In this document: positions 46,443 to 59,364 of the stretch, piece after piece
Layout: each line of letters opens with the position of its first letter
How positions within the stretch are numbered: position 1 is the stretch's first letter
NCBI GenBank assembly: GCA_026545765.1
Contig: CM048840.1
Coordinates: 18,666,765-18,730,764 of the forward strand
Length of the DNA stretch: 64,000 bases
Origin: Plantago major
Taxonomy: Eukaryota > Streptophyta > Magnoliopsida > Lamiales > Plantaginaceae
Direction: 5' to 3'
The notes under the pieces: model-generated
What the model was told of the DNA's origin: nothing
The model's input: the letters and a program-made list of their open reading frames with translations, nothing else
The model's database searches: none
Translations under genes and position numbers: made by a program

Positions 46443-48733
46443 TCAACTGTATGATAAGTCTAGCCCAGTTGAAAAGTACTGGTTGAAAATGCAACTAATT
46501 TCACAAAATTCTATGTAGGATTGAATTAATTTAATAAATGCTCTATTTTTAAAATTTTATTATTTCATTTTTTTCTTATTTAATTAATTTATATTTTACT
46601 TTAATGAATAAAATAATTTATTTAATTAATTAGTATTCAACATTGGTGTCTATGGATTCGTCTTGTCATGGCGAATTCAAATATATATTCAAAATATTTT
46701 TTGAATTTTTGTAGATAAAGTTATATGAGATTTAATAAAAACTATATTTACAATCAACACACAAAAAATAACAATGAAATATACACTAGCTAAAATACAA
46801 CTAATTCTACAAAATTCCACGTAGAACTGAATGAATGTGGTGTAATAGTATGAAATTTAATAAAAACTATATATACAGTCAACACACACAAAATAACAAT
46901 GAAATATATACTGGCTAAAATACAACTAATTCTACAAAATTCCACGTAGGGCTGAATGAATCTAGTGTAATAATATTCAAGATTGGTGTCTATGGATACG
47001 TCATGTCATGGCGAATTCAAATATATATTCAAAATATTTTTCGAATTTTTGTAGATAAAGTTATATGAGATTTAATAAAAACTATATATATATATACAGT
47101 CAACATATCAAAAATAACATTGAATATATACTGGCTAAAATACAACTGGATTTGCAATTTGATACATTTTCGTGTACCATCAAACCTTAGTTAGAAAAAT
47201 TCTTAGACAATAAGATATTAAATTTCAAACCATATGTGTATAAAGGATAAATAATTTCCTATTAGGCTTCATTTGGTTTGAGGGAAAATGAGGGAAAATG
47301 AAAAAAAAATGGAGAAAAATATTCGGACTGTTTGGGATAGAATTATTTTATAATTGAAAATCATGTCGTTTGAATAGTATCCGTTAGGCACAATGAAATT
47401 CAAACTATTGATATCTGAAGGTAGTACGGCAGTGAGCTTTCTCTCTTTACATAGATTTCCTCTTTTGCTCAGACTTCTCTGTCTGCGTAATTAATGCATT
47501 GTACTAACTTTTGTCCAGTAGTGTCAACGGAACAATGCAACCTTTCTGAGGCTTTGCAAGTTCTTGCTCAGTGACCTATTGAAATACTTGTCTTCCAAAG
47601 ACACTTAATTTCTTCAAGGTATCTGAGCCAAGATATCTGAAGAGACACTTCTCCTTAGTCTTCAGCAATCTTGTGCAGTCTTCTAATCTTCAATAGGATG
47701 AGTTCTTCTTCTGCTTGATGCTTCCTTCTTGGTCTATTTCAAAGATATAAAAATTACATTCATAGACCTAACATCTTATACAAGATTTGCTAGAATAACA
47801 TACTCAGTAAGCTTCCTCTTCCATAATGTTCAATTGAACTTAAAATTAAAATTAGATCGGAGACAATCCATTCCCGTATATAAACGGCAAGTTGGGTGGG
47901 ATACCCGGGAAAGCGACCTCCAACTTGCTCCTAACCACTATATTAGTCTCAATTCCAATAAAAACTGATCTCATGATTTCCAGCCGATCAGCGGCAACTA
48001 GCACCTAATTCAACCAACATGTGTTGGCTAATTCCCTTTGTACCCTGCTTAATTTCCAATGCTGGTTGAGATCCAAAACATAATGAGAAACATATGTTTT
48101 CTTCCATTTTCTCTTTTGCAATAAAGTTTAACATACGATTTAACCCATGTCGTACATCGAGAAGCAAGGAAAAATGTTACACGTAATTACGAACAAATAT
48201 AATTAATCACGTTTATAAATCTACAACTAGTTTATAAACAAATTAGCACGATCAATAATCAAACTCATGTAGACTAATTCAGTCGACACATTTAAAGAGT
48301 TGATGTATTATTGAATGAATGTTTTTAGATGAGATAGTGTTACTGCAGGTCTTAGCAGGCATGTTTGAATTCATGTTACAGTTGGAAGTCGTCCACTAAG
48401 CATCAAGCTTATATTCACCAAACAGAAAGGCCATGAAATGGAAGAATATTCAGACAAAAAGTCGAATGTGTCCTTTACATTTTCATGCATAAATGATTTA
48501 AATTTAAAATCACATTATCTATCATGATTCATGATTTTTTTTGTTTTACCATGGAGCTAGTTAATTGTACTACATTAAAGCTTAAAGCTTGGACAATTGG
48601 AAGAGTTGGAGTTGGAAATGAAAGTTGCTGTGGAGTCGAATTCCCTTGTTGACAAAAGTGGATAACACTCATCCATTTTAACCAATATATCACCGTGAGA
48701 TCTGAATATGATCAGGATGATAGTCTTAAAATT
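46443..48733. other. AT-rich region with local repeats, no gene
   Basis: 46500-47160 has repeated modules: TTTAATAAAAACTATA at about 46731, 46857 and 47070, and ACAAAATTCCACGTAG at about 46809 and 46937. The unit with GGTGTCTATGGAT recurs. 47400-48600 is of mixed composition; I recognise no coding domain, and the longest frames (about 80 codons) have no recognisable content. Confidence 0.6.
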
Positions 48734-49338
48734 GGGTAAAATGTACAAATGAACCCTATATTTTTCGAAATATGCACGGATATACCTCATGTTCTTGAAA
48801 TTACAAGAATGTAACACATGTTCTTTAAAAGTATGTACACTTACTCCAATAAAGGTGAGTGTATTACACTCTTCATTTGTGCAAGTGGGCTTTTTTTCCG
48901 CATAAAAATCTTAAATATTCACTAATTATAAGAATAATAAATTGATTTTCTTTTAAAAAATGTAAGAGAATATAACAAATATTATGGTGGTTTTAAAAAA
49001 ATTATTAAGAATAATATAAAATTAGAAAATTTTATTAAAGTTACAAATTAAATATGAAAATAAAATGAAGAAAATAATATGTTTTTTCTTTATAATATAT
49101 TTTTAAAAATTAGCATAAATGTATTAATATAATTTTCTAAAGTTGTTAGACAGTTTTCACTTAAATATTTTTAGAATAATTATAATTCATAATATACACT
49201 GTATTTTCATAACCATTATGCCTTTAATAATTTTGATAATTTTTTGTAGTTTTATATTATAAATTTTGATAATATCACTACAATAATTTTTTATAACTTT
49301 TTTATTTATATAATTATTTTTCAATTTAACAAAGTTGG

Positions 49339-49393
<55 letters not shown>

Positions 49394-49702
49394 CTTTTAT
49401 TTTCACATATTTCTATTTTTTTAATTTTATTATAATTTTTTTATTTATTTTAATAATTTTAAATTAATCCTATTGCTCTTTGTTTCAAAAAAAATAATTA
49501 TATATTGTGAATTTTTAACACTTGTATACTTTAAAAAACAAATCTACTTGCACACATGGAGAGTACAATACACACACCATTATTGGAGCAAGTGTGCATA
49601 CTATCAAAGAACATGATGTACATCTGTACAATTTCAAGAACATGAGGTATATCCGTGCATATTTCGAAAAACATATATAGAGTACATTCGTGCATTTTAC
49701 CC
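48734..49702. mobile_element. Mutator-like MITE (969 bp)
   Basis: Terminal inverted repeats of about 165 bp: left starts GGGTAAAATGTACAAATG, right complement starts GGGTAAAATGCACGAATG, and both share TTTCGAAATATGCACGGATA. The flanks are a perfect 10-bp direct repeat TCTTAAAATT (48724-48733 and 49703-49712), in the 9-11 bp range of Mutator-like elements. The interior is AT-rich with (AT)n at 49343-49390 and has no ORF, so it is non-autonomous. Confidence 0.85.
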
Positions 49703-49712
49703 TCTTAAAATT

Positions 49713-51495
49713 TACACCACCATACTCAACTTCTCATTGAGTTGGCCATACTTTTTTATATTAAACTATACTATGTAATGACCCGTCGATACTCGACGGG
49801 TATGGTAAAAAATAAATCATATTGTCTACATGGAACTCCACAATCACAACATTTTCAGTTTGCAAACATCTAAAAACTTACAGCCGGTGAGAATTTATTA
49901 CTAATTAGAATCATCAAAAGTTCATACAAAAACGACTCATACATGTGACTATTGGAAAAAATTAATTTTAATGAAATTGATACTCTCGATATAGATGTAA
50001 CATACTTATAAGTCTTTTTTATATAATAGTAATAAACTTGTAGAACACATATTTACACAACATGTTGATTATTATATGTAGGCCTCTTTAAATGGGTAAC
50101 AATCAATCCAAAGCTAACCCAAATACGTTAAAGTTAGACAATTTATTTAAGTATGAGTCAGGTTGTACACCCGTACACACCCGAAACCCGGCTCGAAGCC
50201 AACCCACAAATAATTTTCTCACCCCCTCCCCCGACCAAAATTGCAAAAAGAAAAACATGTGGAAATTTGTTTTGTGCACAAATTTTTCTCCCGTGGGTGG
50301 GTGCTACCCAAAATTTTCGCCTTGGGGTTGATATCCCCCCACCCCGCCGACCAAAACGTCAATTCACAAAAATGGGTTCTAGGTCTTCCTGATTTTAATG
50401 GATTTATCACTCGAACCAGACTTGTTAATTATTATGGATCGGGTACCGGTTCCATAACCCATTTAAAATTAGCGGATAATTTGTTACTACATATTTATTA
50501 CTCCCGTTTTTTGCACAAATCAATACATACATAACATTTCTATTGGTGACCATGAGTAATGAAACATTAACTGCCTGTGGCCTAATACTGGTGTGATGTA
50601 CATTCTGGCATGAGAAATAGATTGTCCCTAACTTTTGCCTATTGCCATGGCAAATCAAATTGATATAGGGAACTATCTCTTATTGAAATTGAGAGGAAAG
50701 TTATATGATGGGCTTATCATCACCTTAAGAATGATAAACTTTTGTCCTGCAATTATTTCATACATGACTTTTGCCTCGATTATATGATTTCCAAGAGTAG
50801 CACAACTTTAAAGCCTACTCAATATTCCTCAAAAGCATGACCATATATCCAACTTTTAGCACAACCTATGATTAGTCGCACATGAGAAATTAATCATATT
50901 AAGGAATTCGATTGAGAAGACAACTTCCAAAATAGACTTTTAAACGGGCCAGGTGCTACCCAACCCCATGCAAACCCGCACAATACTCATTCTAAATAAT
51001 GGCGTTCGAGTCCGAATTGAATATACACCCAAACATGTTCCATACTCTGAAACATGACCCCAACCCAACACGATCTCCCAACCCGACAACCCCCTCTCGC
51101 AACACAGTTTACGATTATCGTTGCTTGGGTGTTTTGCTTTTGCTTGAAAAAATCTAAAGTCAACAAAAAATTGAATATTAGGGGTTGTTGTTATGGTTTT
51201 CATATTTGGGGAGATGTAATTAGAAAACTTAATAGGGGTTGTCAAAGTAATGCGCCCTATAAGACTCAGATTTTTCCGTACCCATTAATAATGCAAGAGA
51301 CCTGACATATGACAAATGGGCCTGAAACCAGATCATACTCGGACTCATTTAGAACCTTCCATGAAAAGTTGGTGAATTAATGTACCCCCAAGTCTAAGAA
51401 CAAATGTAATATTTGACTTTTTAGTAATTTTTTAGTTCGAGATTGTCCACAAAAATTACTCTTGAGTTATATGGGGAAAATATTTTATGAAAGTA
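49713..51495. other. No gene recognised
   Basis: AT-rich with GC-richer patches near 50160-50370 and 50940-51080 (ACCCAA and CCCGAC words). Short frames up to about 100 codons show no known motif. It may include decayed transposon ends. Confidence 0.5.
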
Positions 51496-52792
51496 CACTA
51501 TGGGTCGCGAGCCGCGAGATGGTACGTGCTCTTCCAAGCATCACTATGGGTCGCGAGCTGTTGTCACAGATCGCCAGATGTCGGTAAGTATATATGTGTT
51601 TTATGACTTCGAAGATGATTTGTACAGATGTTTATTGCTTTCATTTCTACCAACTTACTACTTGTTTGCATTTCTACCAACTTACTAATTGTTTGCATGT
51701 ATAATGTTCTTTAGATCCAGGTTGGGGAACCCAAGACCGCGCTACAACACTTGAAGAAGGCAAAGCTGAAGAACGGCGTTTGGGTGGACGAGAAGGCCGA
51801 GTGCATTGCGGTACGTTTCTTTGTTCAGGTTCACAGTTGTATATCTGTATTATAACAGATTGATTAAACCTTAAACTGTACCTCATTTCGTATGCACTTT
51901 ACTATTGCAGAGTGAGGTGGAGCGGAGGATCGTGGAGAGGATGGTCGACGGTGAGGAGCTGCCTTGCAAGACCAAGACCGGATCTTCTTAGAGGTCAACC
52001 CACCGGACAACAAGGGTCAGGTTTATGGAGTTGGAAGTTTGGGCCTGATCGACGGGGTAGCCCGTGTCCTGTGCATCCACACGAGCGGTGTTTACACGCA
52101 CTGTGTCGATTAGATGATGACTCCTCTCCAGTGAGATAGTCGAACTTAACCAAAGGTGTTTGATGAGCAGGCTCGTGTGAATCAGCGGGTGGAAGAGCTC
52201 GCCCGAATGTTGATGAGCCAACAACACATCCTCCCCGGAGTTTTAGTTGCTTGTGTTGTTTTACTATGCTACATACTTTCACACTATCTAATCTTCTATT
52301 CGGATATTTATACTTTGGTTTGGATAATTTCTATTCGACGAATCTTTGTTGTTAATTAATGCAATTTAACTGTTTTAGACATATTATCTATGATTATATT
52401 GGGTGAAAAACAGGTGAAAATTGAAACAGGAATTAAAATATTAAAAAAAATTAAAAAAACATCAGATTTAGCAATGGAAACTTATCAGTCGCTAAATCTG
52501 CGAATTAGGGCGCATTGGCCATAATTCTGTTAGAGACAGATAATCTATCCGTCTCTAATAGTCTCCGACTTTTAGAGATGGATAGTAATCCGTCTCTATT
52601 GGCGACGGAAAGGTCAACGTCCTTTCCGTCGCCTTATCCGTCGCTAATTAGTTATCCGTCCCTAATTCGTTAGAGACGCCTGTTTTAGCAACGGGCGTCT
52701 TATCCATCGCTAAGTCCGTCAGAATAACTTAGCGATTTAATCGAAGCTAACGACGGATAGATCCGTCGTTATCCCCCTGTTTTTTTGTAGTG
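51496..52792 (+). mobile_element. CACTA (En/Spm) transposon remnant, right end
   Basis: The right terminus reads CTGTTTTTTTGTAGTG, complement CACTACAAAAAAACAG, the known CACTA end. About 300 bases before it are filled with CCGTCTC, CCGTCGC and CGACGGA words, the usual subterminal repeats. Upstream is a broken transposase-type gene. The 3-bp target copy after the end would be AAT. I found no matching left end, so the left part is deleted or not recognisable. Confidence 0.8.
51500..52160 (+). pseudogene. Plant transposase (Ptta/En/Spm, Transposase_24-like) fragment
   Basis: Exon-like pieces: about 51500-51580 (CSSKHHYGSRAV), 51715-51811 (IQVGEPKTALQHLKKAKLKNG then VWVDEKAE), and from 51911 after the acceptor ATTGCAG (SEVERRIVERMVDGEELPC, then VNPPDNKGQVYGVGSLGL). 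The words GxWVDEKAE and KGxVYGVGSLG are those of the C-terminal part of CACTA-linked proteins (family recalled, not searched). An in-frame TAG near 51989 and missing N-terminal parts make it a pseudogene. A coiled stretch FDEQARVNQRVEELARML follows at 52159. Confidence 0.7.
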
Positions 52793-53050
52793 AATCGATT
52801 AACAACATAAATTGTATAATTCAATGGGACTCTAATATCCTCCACATTGCTTTGCATGAAGACACATAACGATAGTCCATATGCCTCATGGCCTTATCCC
52901 CGTTTTCTAGATCAATGAAATTAACCCAATTTTATCTCTCCCTTTGAATATATACTTGAAGGGATGTGGTATTGTCCATGCTATTACAGTATTCCATGTT
53001 GATATTTGAGCATCAAATGGGAGTTATGTGGAAATGTGTATCTATGTTTC

Positions 53051-53117
<67 letters not shown>

Positions 53118-53385
53118 TAATAATAGAGGACATAAATAAAGGCTTTGAAAATATAAATCACGTAAAATAAATTATCATATATAAAATAATATAATGAATT
53201 ATAAACTGGTTTAACACTCATAAAAAAGAATGACCAATCACATCATGAGGATTTGCCAAATAATTGTTTGACATGGACACTCTAGAATGGCTCAAAATCT
53301 TTTTTTGCTTAATACATTATATAGATAAATAATTTAGGTGTGGGATTGACATAGAGGGCTGATGAATAAAAAAATAAATAAAAAA
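52793..53385. repeat. Intergenic, with (AAT)n microsatellite at 53051-53123
   Basis: About 70 bases of AAT triplets with one GAT. The rest is AT-rich with no gene. Confidence 0.85.
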
Positions 53386-53405
53386 ATAACAGTTGTATTA
53401 TCAGG

Positions 53406-54650
53406 ATGCCGCGCAAGAAGAAGGTGGTGCCGCTGACGGAATCTACGGCGAAACGACCGGTGGGTAGGCCTCGGAAAAATCAGGCGACCACTGCTCCATC
53501 CCATACTTCTTCAACCTCAGCCGGAATGGAGAACTTGGCGACTTCTATGCAACCTGTGACTTTACCGCGGGAATCGGGGTCTGAACCGGATAATTTGTCT
53601 CCCGATCAGGACAAATCAGAACGGAATAAGGACGGATTTGATGAGATCGAACAGATTGTTAGACCTCTTGCAGGTACGGCGGCATCTGGGGGTTCTGATG
53701 AAGATGATCGATCGATACTTGTGGAGTCTGATGATGATCGATCAATGCATGAACTCGAATTGATTGGTGATCCAGCGGCCATGGATGAAATTGATAATAG
53801 GGATATCCTTGCTGACCCCGTGTCTGTTCCGACCCCTTGGGTTGATGTTATTCGGGGGAACCGGGCACAAGACTGCGGCATGAATATTGATTATTCCCCA
53901 CCACCGGTGAATGAGGGTGAGATTGTTGTTGAGATTGATGATGAAGATATATAAGAGGAACTGGATTTCTGGAAAAATTCCTTTATCATGTATGTCGTTG
54001 ATAATTCCCTCTCCATGAAAGCTGTTAAGAATTTCATGCTCAAGGTTTGGAACTCTATCACCTTACCTGACCTATACTACAATAAGGATGGATATTTCAT
54101 TATTAGATTTAGGTCAGAGGAAGACAAAAACCTGGTGGATGCGGGTGGACCTTACTACATATTTGGGAGACCTATGATACTACGACCGTGGACTAGGAAG
54201 TTTGAGCTTAAGGAGGATATGCTTCGAGTAGCCCAAATTTGGGTGAAATTCCCTCAGCTGCCATTATACTTATGGGGAGCGAAGAGTCTGGGAAAGATAG
54301 CTAGTGTAATTGGAGAGCCAAAATTCACAGATGAATGTACTGCCAAGAAACTCAGGATTTCGTATGCTCGGATATTAATTGAGGTTGACATAACTCAGGA
54401 GTTGCATAAATCAATCATGATAAAGGATCGACAGCGAAATATGATTAATCAAGCAATTGAATATGAGTGGATTCCTTTATTCTGTCAGAAGTGCCAAAAG
54501 GTAGGACATTCTTGTGGCGATGGGAAAAGACATGCCCGCGAGCAGATAGACCAGCAGGTTCGACAACAACCAAGTGCGACCACAGGAGCTGGGAAAACTT
54601 GGGTTCCCACGGGTAGACGGTTTCTTTCTTGCACTAAGTTCGATCATTGA
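53406..54650 (+). pseudogene. LINE ORF1: DUF4283-like protein with zinc knuckle
   Basis: Starts MPRKKKVVPLTESTAKRPV. KRPVGRPRKN is an AT-hook-like motif, then an acidic Ser/Asp-rich part. A TAA at 53952-53954 interrupts the frame, which continues in the same frame through EELDFWKNSFIMYVVDNS. The DUF4283-like part follows (KVWNSITLPDLYYNKDGYF, FRSEEDKNLVDAGGPYY, WVKFPQLPLYLW) and a zinc knuckle CQKCQKVGHSCGDGKRH near 54484. The last part, from about 54560, seems out of frame. Such ORF1 proteins bind the LINE RNA. One nonsense codon in about 400, so the copy is not very old. Confidence 0.85.
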
Positions 54651-54869
54651 AGCAACCGACAGCCTCGATCATCAGAGTAACAAAGACAAAGAAATGATAC
54701 GTTGCAGCCTTCTCACCACAATGTTTTGGAGAATCGTGGGGATAAATAGGATGATTGGTCTCCGGTTCCCAGTCGTCGGGGCTCACCGCGCCGTTCTGTG
54801 GATGATGATAGGGGCGGGTTTGGGCTGGAAAAGCCTTTGGAACTACGTAATGGGTTTGCTTCTTTGGAT

Positions 54870-57800
54870 GCTGGTTCTGGCCATCGATGTTAGCTTGGAA
54901 TGCCAGGGGGTTCAACAAGCTTGCTAAACATAAGGAGATTGGCTCCCGTCTCCATGATTGGAATATAAGCATAACAGGCCTTTTAGAAACTAGAGTAAAG
55001 GAGGAGAATAAAGATCGTATACGTAGACGTCTGGGTAATTGCTGGAATTTTTGGGATAATTATTTGGCACATGTACTGGGGCGTATCTGGGTAGCATGGG
55101 ACCCAACCCGTGTACAGGTTGTTTTCCTGAGCTGCTCTAATTTTTGCATTGCCGATGGTTTGATGAGAATGGGGTGGATAGAGGATTGGTCACTTTTATA
55201 TATGCCCTTAACCAATTGCATCTTAGAACCCGACTCTAGCAAGATATTCGACAGCTTGCACTTGGTATCCAGGAGCAATGGATTTGTGTAGGAGATTTCA
55301 ATAATGTGCTAGCTAGTGGTGATCGTATTGGAGGTAATCCAGTGACGGAGTATGAGTATAAGGATATGGCGGAGATGATGGAAGCAGTGGGATTTTTTGA
55401 GATGCCTACCATAGGAGATCGCTTCACATGGCCTAATAAACATGAGCACGGTGTCATCTACTCCTGTATTGATCGAGCTATTGGAAATGCAGAATGGTTC
55501 CAAGAGAACCCGCATGTGGAGCTGGAGATTCTTGCCCTTGGGATTTCGGACCATTCTCCTTTGATCTTTAGGAATTGCTTGCCTATCCGAGTAAAGAAGT
55601 CGACTTTCAAATTCATCAATGCTACGACTCAGTTGGATGAGTTTCTCCCTTCGGTGGTCCGCTCTTGGCGCGGCCTTGCTCCATCTCATCTACATGAGCG
55701 AGTTTGGGTCAAGCTGAAACGGCTGCAGCCGATTATGAAGAGATTGAGTCGGGACACACGGAAGGCTGACCATCATGTTACACTGGCACGAACCAGATTG
55801 CTCCAGCTACAGGGCGAACTGAGCCAAAATCGTTTCTGTCCTGCTCTCATTCGACAGGTTAAAGAAGCCACCCTGGAACTTGAAAAGTGGCTGGATACTG
55901 AGGAACAGGTGCTACGCCAAAAGGCGAAAGTGGATTGGATTAAGCTTGGGGATGGCAATTCTTCTTTCTTCCATGCACAAGTCAGAGAGAAGAATTGTCG
56001 CATTGGTATTCATCGCCTGGAGACGGAGGATGGACGTATACTCCAGAGGGATATTGATATTGAGCAGGAGGTGCTCTCCTTTTATTCACAGCTAGTTGGA
56101 TCGAACTCGCCACGCCAGACGGGTATCGATGTGGGGCTTATTTGATCGGGTACCAGGTTAGGTTATGAGGATAGGTTGTCTTTATTACAACCAGTCACAC
56201 ACGTGGAAATTGATGCGGCTCTGAAGGATATTGGTGACCTCAAAGCTCCCGGGATTGATGGCTTTAATGCCTACTTCTTTAAGCGCTCCTGGCAACATGT
56301 TCACAATGATATTTATGAGGTAGTGGAGAGTTTCTTTGATACGGCATCATTGTACCCAGCCCTGAATCGACTTCGTTACTCTCATTCCAAAACCCTACGG
56401 CTTTGGTGTTCGGAGATGCGCCGATTGCTTGTGCATTTACTATCTACAAGATCATCTCGAAAATACTCACAAGTCGGCTGGAAAGGGTTATAAATAATAT
56501 TGTTGATGAGAGTCAATCTGCTTTCTTACCGGGGAAGGTCATCCAGGATAACATACTTTTGGCACAGGAACTTGTTAGGGGGTACAATCGCAAAGGTATA
56601 TCTCCTCGATGTATGGTGCAGATGGATTTGCACAAGGCATATGATACAGTTGACTGGGATGCTTTGGAGACGATCATGAAGGAATTGGGTTTCCCTATGC
56701 TATTTGTGAAGTGGATTATGTGTTGTGTTTCGACGGTCTCCTATAGGTATGTGAGTAATGGGGTCCCTTCAAAACTTCTTAAAGCACGTCGAGGCCTGAG
56801 ACAAGGAGATCCGCTCTCTCCCTTTCTTTTTGTCCTCGTCATGGAGTATCTTCATCGTTGTCTGCAAAAGTTGCGGTCCTTGCCTGATTTCAACTTTCAT
56901 CCGAAGTGTGAAAAGTTTCATATCACTAATCTATGTTTTGCGGATGACCTAATGCTCTTTATGAGAGGTGATGAAGGATCGGTCCAGCTCATGATGCAGT
57001 AGTTGAAACACTTATCGATGGCTTGTGGATTGCGAGCAAATCACTCGAAGACAAAAATCTTTTTTGGAGGCTTGTCAGCGACGGAGCAGCATCAAATCCT
57101 CACCATCACGGGCTTTGTGGCGGGTTCGTTTCCCGTGTGCTACCTAGGTATTCCCCTATCCCATCGTAGACTCACTGTTTTGCACTATCAGCCCCTACTT
57201 GATCGGATTCTTGGTCGGATGAAGCACTGGTCGACGAGACTCTTGAGTTATGCAGGTCGGGAGCAACTAATAAAGTGTGTGATCACAGCCATCACTGCCT
57301 ACTGGTTACATGTTTTTCCATTCCCAAAAGCTGTCCTGGACCATATTCAGCGTATGTGTCGGAGTTTCTTATGGAGTGGGAAGGATGGAAACTACCATAA
57401 GGCCCTTGTATCATGGCACCAGGTTTGTGCTCCCAGATGCTGTGGTGGTTTGAATATCATAAATCTACAGATTTGTAACTTGGCTCTCATCTCAAAGCTT
57501 CTGTGGAAAATCCAAACGAAGGCGGATTCGTTATGGGTGCGTTGGATTCATAGTTATTATATAAAACAACAAGAGATAGATGAGTGGGTGGTGCCCGTAT
57601 GCAGCTCTCCGATTATTAAAGCCATCCACCGTGTGAGGAATCAACTCCATGGAACATAGGAATGGGATATGCAATTACTTGCCCCGAATTTCTCTACACG
57701 TGCGATCTATAAATTCCTGCGGGGAAACTCCACTAAGGTTGAATGGTGCGACTTAGTTATCCATAACATGGCACGACCCAAGGCCACCTTCATCCTATGG

Positions 57801-58223
57801 CTAGCTTTGCATAGACGTTTGGCGACGAAGGACCGGCTGGCTTTCTTTGGTATATATACGGATGGTCAATGCTGCTTTTGCAATGGCATAGAATCAATTG
57901 ATCATCTCTTTTTCCATTGCCCGAGTACTTATGGGATCTTCCAAGGTGGTTTATCATGGTTAGGCATTACACCTCCACACATCACGGATTGGCAGCAGTT
58001 ACTCGCCTGGATATGTCGCATGGTTCGCGGACATGGGGGCAGGGCCGCCATCTTCCGGACGCTTCTGGCTGAAACTGTCTACCACATTTGGCAAGTACGG
58101 AATGAGTTGATCTTCCAACATAAAGCACTGGATATACAAGCAACTATTAGATCGATTGTGTTCACCACAACCTTGAGATGCCATATCAAGCGTGCTTCAG
58201 CCGTGATTGAGCAGCTCACTTAG
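54870..58223 (+). pseudogene. LINE ORF2: endonuclease, reverse transcriptase, zinc-binding domain
   Basis: The apurinic-type endonuclease (AWNARGFNKLAKHKEIG, ITGLLETRVKEEN, VGDFNNVLASGDR, LGISDHSPLIFRN) spans about 54887-55600. Reverse transcriptase follows with DLKAPGIDGFNAYFFKRSW (56235), MVQMDLHKAYDTVDW (56613), ARRGLRQGDPLSPFLF (56787) and CFADDLMLF (56937). The C-terminal zf-RVT domain has CCFCNGIESIDHLFFHC near 57870. Breaks: frameshifts near 55287 and 56400, in-frame stops at 56143-56145, 57000-57002 and 57657-57659. It would nick DNA and copy its RNA at the target; this copy cannot. Confidence 0.9.
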
Positions 58224-58458
58224 TGCTATGTTTTGATTTCGCAGTTTGTTCATTGTGTCAGTTTGTTTTTCTCTAGTTATGCACTAGTTTTGGGCTTGGA
58301 CGATAGCTTTTGTTAGCCCTTAAATGTACGTACTCTGTTTTTGGTATCAATAAGATGCGTTCTTTCATTCAAAAAAAAAATAAAGTATAAAAATATTAAA
58401 TAAATCAGAACATCAATTCTTCATTTTATGTAGTATGAAGGAATGCTTGCTTGTCATA

Positions 58459-59218
58459 GGCACTGTTTAGCAAAACTAGTTGAAAAGCTAGCTGGTAGCT
58501 GATAAGCTACCATAAACTACCAGTAGCTGATTAACTAGCTAGTTGGTAGCTGGTTAGTAGCTGATTAACTAGCTGATTTTAAATGTAGGTGTTTAGCAAA
58601 TTAGCTGATAAGCTAGCTGGTATTTTGTAAAATAACATAAAAGGACATTACTCTTATTTTTATTTTCTTTAACCTTTCTTATCGTATTATTAGTCTATAG
58701 TTTTTTAAATAATAGTACATCACATTTTGTCCAATTATTCTAATATATATTTAATGTACTTTACATCGGCACTTTAATAACATCATCAAAATTATCAGAA
58801 GTTGAAAGAAATATTCGTTGAGCATTTTAACTTAGTAATGAAAAAAATCAGTAATTGATGTGTACTACATGTATGCATTTTAAAGAGATGCGGATGCATT
58901 AATCCTTATGCTAGTTGCAAACAAGTACACAAAATGTATAACAAAGGATCCAACAATATAAAATATAAGTCGAGAATAATAAATAATAAAAACGGGTAGT
59001 TTTTCCTTCTTTTTTTTTTTTCTTATTTAGGTCAGGGATATTTTTCGGAATGAAAAAGATAAGAAGGAGCTTCTTTTTTTTAAAAAAAAAAGCTAACTTG
59101 GGTAGCTTCTTAACCAGCTAGTTGATTTAAGAAGTTGCGTGTTCACGTAACGAGCTTTTTATTAGTCAATGGTAAAAAAAAAGTTCATGGAGCTGAAAAG
59201 CTAGTAGTAAACAGAACC
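58459..59218. mobile_element. MITE-like element rich in AGCT words
   Basis: Left end GGCACTGTTTAGCAAAACTAG, right complement GGTTCTGTTTACTACTAGC: an imperfect inverted repeat of about 20 bp. Near both ends are many AGCTAGC/AGCTGATAAGCTA words that can fold. CACTGTTT ends are common in hAT-type MITEs. No clear 8-bp target copy is seen, so the limits are uncertain. Confidence 0.45.
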
Positions 59219-59364
59219 ATAGAGTACAGCCAGGTGAGTTATAGCATAAGTTCTAACAAATGGGTTGTAAATGAGTTATATAAAAGGGTGTTTGACTATT
59301 TGTTATTGAGTTAAAGATTTATGTGGTGTCAAACTCTCAATTTTTTATATATGTATATACTTGT

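Larger units (their letters stand above)
53386..58382 (+). mobile_element. L1-type LINE, decayed
   Basis: A short leader, ORF1, ORF2 with endonuclease, reverse transcriptase and zinc-binding end, and a 3' A run (58371-58382) after a short non-coding tail. The 5' limit is an estimate. I could not define a target duplication in the A/T-rich flanks. Several nonsense codons and frameshifts show an inactive copy, but near full length. Confidence 0.9.
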
